This document shows positions 58,941 through 64,000 of a stretch of 64,000 nt of DNA, piece by piece (position 1 is the first letter of the stretch; every line of letters starts with the position of its first letter). This DNA comes from an uncultured Lachnospiraceae bacterium (GTDB lineage Bacteria > Bacillota > Clostridia > Lachnospirales > Lachnospiraceae). The DNA lies in contig CAJTTZ010000001.1 of NCBI GenBank assembly GCA_910579505.1, forward strand, positions 558,001-622,000, given 5' to 3'. The notes below the pieces were generated by a model. The model had not been told where the DNA came from. It did not search any database and was given only the letters and a program-made list of their open reading frames with translations. The position numbers and the translations under genes were made by a program.

Positions 58941-60158
58941 CTAGATGCTCGCCCTTACGAGCTTTGGCTGGTACCCGTTGTCATTCAATGCCTTGATGAT
59001 CTGGTTTTTGTGCTCCGTACCGTATGCCTCCAGCGTAATCCGAAGTTCCACCGCCGCGTTTCGGTTGATGGAGACAAACTGGTTGTGCTCCAGCTTGATG
59101 ACATTGCCGCTTCGCTTCGCGATCACGTCCGATACCCGGGAAAGCTCACCCGGTTTATCCGGCAGAAGCACCGACACGGTAAATATCCTGTCGCGCAGTA
59201 CAAGCCCCTGCTGTACCACGCTGGACATGGTGATCACGTCCATATTGCCGCCGCTTAAGATGGAGACAATCTTTTTATTCTTCACATCCAGATGCTTTAA
59301 TGCCGCCACCGTGAGAAGCCCGGAATTTTCCACCACCATTTTATGGTTCTCCACCATATCAAGGAAAGCTACCACCAGCTCTTCATCCTCGACAGTGATG
59401 ATATCATCCAGATTTTTACTTACATAAGGGAAAATCTTCTCACCCGGCGTTTTCACCGCCGTGCCGTCTGCGATGGTATTGACCTGCGCCATGGTCTGCA
59501 CCTTGCCCGCCTTGATGGAGGCCTTCATACATGCCGCGCCCGCGGGCTCCACGCCGATCACCTTGATTTTGGGGTTTAAGAGCTTTGCCAGTGTAGATAC
59601 GCCGGTGGCAAGACCGCCGCCGCCGATGGGCACAAGGATATAGTCCACCAGCGGAAGCTCTTTGATGATCTCCATGGCGATGGTGCCCTGCCCCGTGGCC
59701 ACATCCAGATCGTCAAAGGGATGCACAAACGTATAGCCGTTCTTCTTTGCAAGCTCCAGCGCATGGGCGCACGCCTCATCGTACACGTCGCCGAACAGAA
59801 TTACCTCCGCCCCATGGCTCTTCGTGCGGTTTACTTTGATGAGGGGGGTTGTGGTGGGCATCACGATCACAGCCTTCACCCCGTAACATTTCGCCGCGTA
59901 GGCCACGCCCTGGGCATGGTTCCCGGCGGAAGCCGTAATCAGGCCTTTCGCCCGCTCCTCCTCGGTTAGCGTACTGATTTTATAATAAGCGCCCCTGAGC
60001 TTGTACGCGCCCGTCAACTGCATATTCTCCGGCTTCAGGTAGACTTTGTTCCCTGTCTGCGCGCTGAAATAATCGCTGTACACAAGCTTCGTCTCCGAAG
60101 TCACCTCTTTCACGACCTCGTAGGCTTCCTCAAACTTATCTAACGTCATTTCATCCAT
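58941..60158 (-). CDS. ilvA: Threonine ammonia-lyase
   Basis: 405 residues, PLP fold II. Converts threonine to 2-oxobutyrate and ammonia. The PLP lysine is in QLTGAYKLRGAYYKI (about 52), with ASAGNHAQGVAYAA and the Gly-rich VPIGGGGLATG. A C-terminal ACT domain (about 325-402, RIFTVSVLLPDKPGELSRV) gives amino-acid feedback. The short single-ACT form is seen in both biosynthetic and catabolic enzymes of Clostridia; no other ilv genes are adjacent. Confidence 0.94.
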   Translation of the reverse strand: MDEMTLDKFEEAYEVVKEVTSETKLVYSDYFSAQTGNKVYLKPENMQLTGAYKLRGAYYKISTLTEEERAKGLITASAGNHAQGVAYAAKCYGVKAVIVMPTTTPLIKVNRTKSHGAEVILFGDVYDEACAHALELAKKNGYTFVHPFDDLDVATGQGTIAMEIIKELPLVDYILVPIGGGGLATGVSTLAKLLNPKIKVIGVEPAGAACMKASIKAGKVQTMAQVNTIADGTAVKTPGEKIFPYVSKNLDDIITVEDEELVVAFLDMVENHKMVVENSGLLTVAALKHLDVKNKKIVSILSGGNMDVITMSSVVQQGLVLRDRIFTVSVLLPDKPGELSRVSDVIAKRSGNVIKLEHNQFVSINRNAAVELRITLEAYGTEHKNQIIKALNDNGYQPKLVRASI

Positions 60159-60202
60159 CCCCTTTGTACCTCCTTACTGCTGTTGCTGTTCCCAAATAAC
60201 AA

Positions 60203-61141
60203 TTACTGCTCTTCCTTCACATCAAAAAGCGCGTCCACAAACTGCTTCGCGTCAAACTTCTGCAAGTCCTCTATGGATTCTCCCACACCGATATACTTCA
60301 CCGGGATCTGCAATTCTGACTGGATGGCAACCGCGATGCCGCCCTTTGCCGTTCCGTCCAGCTTCGTCAGGATAATGCCGGTCACGTCCGCCACCTCGCC
60401 AAACTCCTTCGCCTGCTGCAGGGCGTTCTGCCCTGTGGTGCCGTCCAAAACTACCAGGTTCTCCCTGTGGGCGTTCGGAAACTCCCGGTCTATAATACGG
60501 TTAATCTTTTTCAGCTCCTCCATCAGGTTCTTTTTATTGTGAAGCCGTCCTGCCGTATCGCACAAAAGCACGTCCACGTTTCTCGCCTTCGCCGCATTCA
60601 CGGCATCGAAAATAACGCTTGCGGGATCCGCGCCCTCCGTACCGCCGATCATGTCCACGCCGGCCCGTGCCGCCCACTCCGACAGCTGCTCTCCCGCAGC
60701 CGCGCGGAATGTGTCCGCCGCAGCCATCAACACCTTTTTCCCCTGACCTTTGAGCTGCGCCGCAAGTTTTCCCACCGTGGTCGTTTTGCCGACGCCGTTG
60801 ACGCCGATTAGCATCACCACCGACCGTTCCTTTTCGAAATCGTAAGCGGTCTCTCCCACTTCCATCTGCTCCCTGATGCTGTTAATCAGGTGCTCCCGGC
60901 AGGCGGCAGGTTCCTTGATATGGTTTTCTTTCACCTGTTTTTTCAGCCGCTCCAGAATCTCCCCGGTGGCATTCACACCGATATCCCCCATAATAAGGAT
61001 CTCCTCGAGCTCCTCATAGAAGTCGTCGTCGATACTGGAAAACCCGCCGAACACGGAATCCATGCTGTGTACGATATTGTCCCTTGTCTTGGTCAGCCCC
61101 GCTTTCAGCCGACCGAAGAAACCTTTTTTTTCTTCGCTCAT
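60203..61141 (-). CDS. ftsY: Signal recognition particle receptor FtsY
   Basis: 312 residues from MSEEKKGFFGRLKAGL (GGAAG upstream; frame open to 61183). NG domain with P-loop GVNGVGKTTTVGKLA, DTAGR and TKLDGTAKGG. The acidic A domain of proteobacterial FtsY is absent, as usual in Firmicutes. It docks Ffh-ribosome complexes on the membrane. It follows smc by 20 bases, the conserved smc-ftsY order. Confidence 0.97.
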   Translation of the reverse strand: MSEEKKGFFGRLKAGLTKTRDNIVHSMDSVFGGFSSIDDDFYEELEEILIMGDIGVNATGEILERLKKQVKENHIKEPAACREHLINSIREQMEVGETAYDFEKERSVVMLIGVNGVGKTTTVGKLAAQLKGQGKKVLMAAADTFRAAAGEQLSEWAARAGVDMIGGTEGADPASVIFDAVNAAKARNVDVLLCDTAGRLHNKKNLMEELKKINRIIDREFPNAHRENLVVLDGTTGQNALQQAKEFGEVADVTGIILTKLDGTAKGGIAVAIQSELQIPVKYIGVGESIEDLQKFDAKQFVDALFDVKEEQ

Positions 61142-61160
61142 GTCTTCCCTTTCGCTAAAT

Positions 61161-64000
61161 TTAATCGTCCAATTCTTTATCAATCAAGTTGACGCTCACC
61201 AGCGTGGAGATTCCCTTCTCCTGCATGGTAATGCCGTAGAGCCTGTCCGCCTTCTCCATGGTGCCTCGCCTGTGCGTGATCACAATAAACTGTGTGTTCT
61301 TCGTCAGCTTGTGCAGATACTTCGCAAACCGCGTCACATTGTTCTCGTCAAGGGCCGCCTCGATCTCATCCAGAAGACAGAAGGGCGAAGGTTTCAGGTT
61401 CTGTATGGCAAAGAGCAGGCAGATCGCCGTCAGGGACTTCTCTCCGCCTGACATCTGCATCATATTGACCAGTTTCTTCCCGGGCGGCTGTGCGATCACG
61501 AGTATGCCCGCCTCCAGCACATCCTCGTCCTCGATCAGTTCAAGGGATCCCTTGCCGCCGCCGAACAGTTCTTTAAACACCTTGTCGAACTCCCGGTTGA
61601 TCTGGGCGAATTTTTCATTGAACTGTTTCCGCATGGAAGTGTCAAGCTCCTCAATAATGCCAAGCAGCGTCTTCTCCGCCTCCACCAGATCGTCGTGCTG
61701 CGTCTTTAAGAATGTATACCGTTCCATCAGATTCCGGTAATCCTCGATGGCGTTTACGTTCACGTCGCCGAGTTTTCTGATCGCATCCTTCAAACTGCCA
61801 ATTTCCCGTTTCATTGCCGGCAGATCAGTCATCTCCTCGTTCTTTAATCCTTCCGCGTCGGAGAGGGTAATCTCATACTCGTCCCACATATAATTGATCT
61901 GGGATTCGATGGATTCCTCCATCCGTTCCTTCTGCGCGTTCAGGCGGTATACCTCCTTGTCAAGCGCTGTCATTCGCTGGGAGAGTTCTTCCCTTGTGCC
62001 AAAGAAATTTTTCTGCTTTCCAGAAAGTTCCTCTTTGGTCTCCACATCCTCTTTCAGCTTGACCTCCGCCTCTGTCTGCGCTGTATGGGAAGCTGCAATG
62101 GTTCTCTCTATCTCAAGAATATTTTCCTTCTTGCGCTCCACTTCCTCCTTGCCAAGGTGCAGTCCTTCCCTAACCTCGGTAAGCTCTGCCTGATAGCGCG
62201 CCCTCTCGCCGTCCACACGCTCCAGATTCTGCCTCTTAAAGTCGGCGTTCTGGCGCATTTTTTCCACTTCCACGTCCCAGCCGGCCATCTGTGCCGCCTG
62301 TTCAGACTCAAGCGTGCGCTTTTTTTCAAGTTCCGCCTGGAACTCGGCGATCTGGGTTTCCACATTCTTTTCCAGTGCCTCGGAATCGGCAAGCTCCTTT
62401 GCCGCCTCCTCCTTGCCGGTCCTTATCTCGCCGATCTGGGTTTCGATTTCCTGTTCCTCCGTCTTTAACTCGCCGAAGCCCTCCGCGGTCTCGCTCTTCT
62501 TCTCCTCCGCCTGCATCACGTTCATTCTGGCGGTATTCTGCTCGATAAATTTCCGTTGGATCTGTCCTTTGATATCCTCGATCTCAAGACGCATTTTGTT
62601 GCGTCCCCGCTTGGTCTCCTCGATCTCATTTAAGATCTGGTCGATCTCCTTCACATACTGCTTTACTTTTTTCTCCAGTTCCTCCATCTCCCTGCGTCTG
62701 CCGAGCAGGTTGGAGTTATTCTTAAACGCGCCGCCGCTGATGGCACCGCCGGGCACGAGAAGCTCTCCCTCCAGTGTAACCATGCGGATACCGTAATCGA
62801 ACTTTCTGGCGATCTTAACCGCATTATCCACATTGTCAACTACCACAATGCGGCCAAGCATAGCCTTTGCGACATTTTTATACTTCTTCTCTATCTTTAC
62901 AAGTGCGTCCGCCATCCCGACCACGCCCGGCTCCTTCAAAGCTTCCGGGTTTTTAAATTCCTGCGGGTGGGTGATGCTTGTAAGCGGCAGAAAAGTTGCA
63001 CGTCCCGCCCTTGCCTTTTTCAGGAATCCGATCATCCTCTTGGCTGTCTCTTCATCCTCCGTCACAATATTCTGGATATTGCCGCCCAGCGCCGTCTCGA
63101 TGGCAGTCTCGTACTTCGCCTCCGCCTGGATGATATCCGCCACAACGCCGATAATACCCTTTTCCGTCTCCTTTTTTTCCATGACGGCCTTGACGCTGCC
63201 GCCGTAACCTTCATACCGCTCCGTCAGGTTGGAGAGTGCCTCCAGCTTGGACTTCTGCTGATGGTAGAGAACCTGTGTATCCCGGAGCTTCTGATCCTTT
63301 CCGGCCAGCTCATCCCTCACGCCGGCAAGGCGCTCCTCCATCAGTTCCTGCTGCTCTGTCAGCTCCTTAATAGAGCGCGTAATCTCCTCAAATTCCTCCT
63401 CCAGCTTTTTGATCGTCTCCGTCTGCTCTGCCTCGTCCGACTTGGCGCGGAGAAGCCTGGAATTTAATTCCGCCTTCCGTATATTCACCTGCTCCAGCAT
63501 GGTATCAAAACGGCCCAGTCTGGATTTGATGGTCGCCCGGTTATTCAGCGCCTCAATAATGGTATTCTTTCCGCTTTCGATATGATTATTTAATGTTTCT
63601 ATCTCACTCTGGGTTTTCTCAAGAAGCTCCCTTGCCGACGCCCGTTCCTCCTCCAGCGCAGACAGCTGCTCGTCGATCTCCCGTTTCTGTGCAAGAATGG
63701 TCTCCCTCTCTTTGTCCCGCTCTGCCAGCTGTTCGCTGATGCTGTTAATGCGGGTCTGCAGATGTTCCTCATTTCCCTCCGCCGAGTGAATCTGCTCCTT
63801 TAAGACATTGATTTCACCCTCCAGCTTGGACCGCATCACGCCCGTATCCGTGAGCGTAGCCCTCGCCGCCTCGATCTCCGCATCCAGCTGTTCGATACGG
63901 TTCTGGATCCGCTCGTACTCCTCTTTCGTGGACTCATATTTATCCGTGGTCTCCTGCAGATCACCGCCCGCAATGCGCAGCTTTTCATCCACATCCTTAA
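61161..64000 (-). CDS. smc: Chromosome partition protein Smc, N-terminus outside window
   Basis: About 946 residues of the expected ~1,190; the ATPase head with Walker A lies beyond the right edge. Visible are part of the first coiled coil (Glu/Lys/Arg-rich heptads), the hinge (about 250-420 of this fragment, RYEGYGGSVKAVME ... VVDNVDNAVKIARKFDYGIRMVTLEGELLVPGGAISGG), the returning coiled coil, and the C-terminal head. The head shows signature QMSGGEKSLTAICLLFA and Walker B PFCLLDEIEAALDENN. It folds and segregates the chromosome with ScpAB. Confidence 0.97.
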   Translation of the reverse strand, partial: KDVDEKLRIAGGDLQETTDKYESTKEEYERIQNRIEQLDAEIEAARATLTDTGVMRSKLEGEINVLKEQIHSAEGNEEHLQTRINSISEQLAERDKERETILAQKREIDEQLSALEEERASARELLEKTQSEIETLNNHIESGKNTIIEALNNRATIKSRLGRFDTMLEQVNIRKAELNSRLLRAKSDEAEQTETIKKLEEEFEEITRSIKELTEQQELMEERLAGVRDELAGKDQKLRDTQVLYHQQKSKLEALSNLTERYEGYGGSVKAVMEKKETEKGIIGVVADIIQAEAKYETAIETALGGNIQNIVTEDEETAKRMIGFLKKARAGRATFLPLTSITHPQEFKNPEALKEPGVVGMADALVKIEKKYKNVAKAMLGRIVVVDNVDNAVKIARKFDYGIRMVTLEGELLVPGGAISGGAFKNNSNLLGRRREMEELEKKVKQYVKEIDQILNEIEETKRGRNKMRLEIEDIKGQIQRKFIEQNTARMNVMQAEEKKSETAEGFGELKTEEQEIETQIGEIRTGKEEAAKELADSEALEKNVETQIAEFQAELEKKRTLESEQAAQMAGWDVEVEKMRQNADFKRQNLERVDGERARYQAELTEVREGLHLGKEEVERKKENILEIERTIAASHTAQTEAEVKLKEDVETKEELSGKQKNFFGTREELSQRMTALDKEVYRLNAQKERMEESIESQINYMWDEYEITLSDAEGLKNEEMTDLPAMKREIGSLKDAIRKLGDVNVNAIEDYRNLMERYTFLKTQHDDLVEAEKTLLGIIEELDTSMRKQFNEKFAQINREFDKVFKELFGGGKGSLELIEDEDVLEAGILVIAQPPGKKLVNMMQMSGGEKSLTAICLLFAIQNLKPSPFCLLDEIEAALDENNVTRFAKYLHKLTKNTQFIVITHRRGTMEKADRLYGITMQEKGISTLVSVNLIDKELDD

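Overview
The window is bacterial chromosome from a low-redundancy Gram-positive anaerobe, most likely a member of the Lachnospiraceae (Clostridia). Support: a tyrosine T-box leader, strong purine-rich ribosome binding sites, frequent GTG/TTG starts, the Firmicutes order ylxM-ffh-rpsP-khpA-rimM-trmD-rplS and lepB-rbgA-lepB-rnhB, YlqG/YlqH-like genes beside rnhB, and a ferredoxin-dependent aryl-pyruvate oxidoreductase operon. No rRNA, tRNA, CRISPR array or replication origin was seen. Most genes lie on the minus strand.

Layout. 1-8,250: 5' end of a lipoprotein gene, yajC, tgt, vanY, aroC (+), a DUF3737 protein, a membrane-anchored GH25 lysozyme and a DRE-TIM aldolase. 8,280-10,750: tyrS with its T-box, then a small secreted protein whose promoter spacer holds a G9 tract. 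10,900-19,000: a catabolic cluster (thioesterase, acyl-CoA synthetase, sodium:solute symporter, iorA, iorB, paaK, tandem-ACT protein) that suggests uptake and oxidative decarboxylation of aryl or acyl keto acids. 19,150-28,400: VWA protein plus MoxR ATPase, metF, an NSS transporter, gpsA-plsY-der, and a long-form prs. 28,500-33,420: a two-component system with a very large kinase, pgeF and yraN. 33,400-42,700: orphan FlhB-C and FliK-like genes, rnhB, two signal peptidases, rbgA, and the rplS / trmD-rimM-khpA-rpsP-ffh-ylxM translation and secretion block.

42,800-46,920 is a scar of a Tn1549/Tn916-like integrative conjugative element. It holds an N-terminally truncated tauE and an N-terminally truncated tetR joined head to head, an intact AT-rich tetR-CPBP pair with a consensus promoter and operator, a cysteine-rich KTR protein, an internally deleted sigma-like gene, and three copies of a CTTTGGGACA palindrome. 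The scar cuts off the 3' end of an ABC ATPase gene belonging to a marR-drrA-drrB operon (46,918-49,690). Next come an XRE regulator and a Bce-like peptide-sensing module (ABC transporter plus two-component system, 50,336-54,990), a PocR-domain mini chemoreceptor (+), a DUF1905-C39 fusion, a second GH25 lysozyme, a YitT protein, ilvA, ftsY and the 3' part of smc.

The most unusual structure is a two-copy element (about 15,120-15,225 and 56,750-56,846). Each copy is a double hairpin at the 3' end of a membrane-protein gene, with conserved core stems and compensatory changes in the outer stem.
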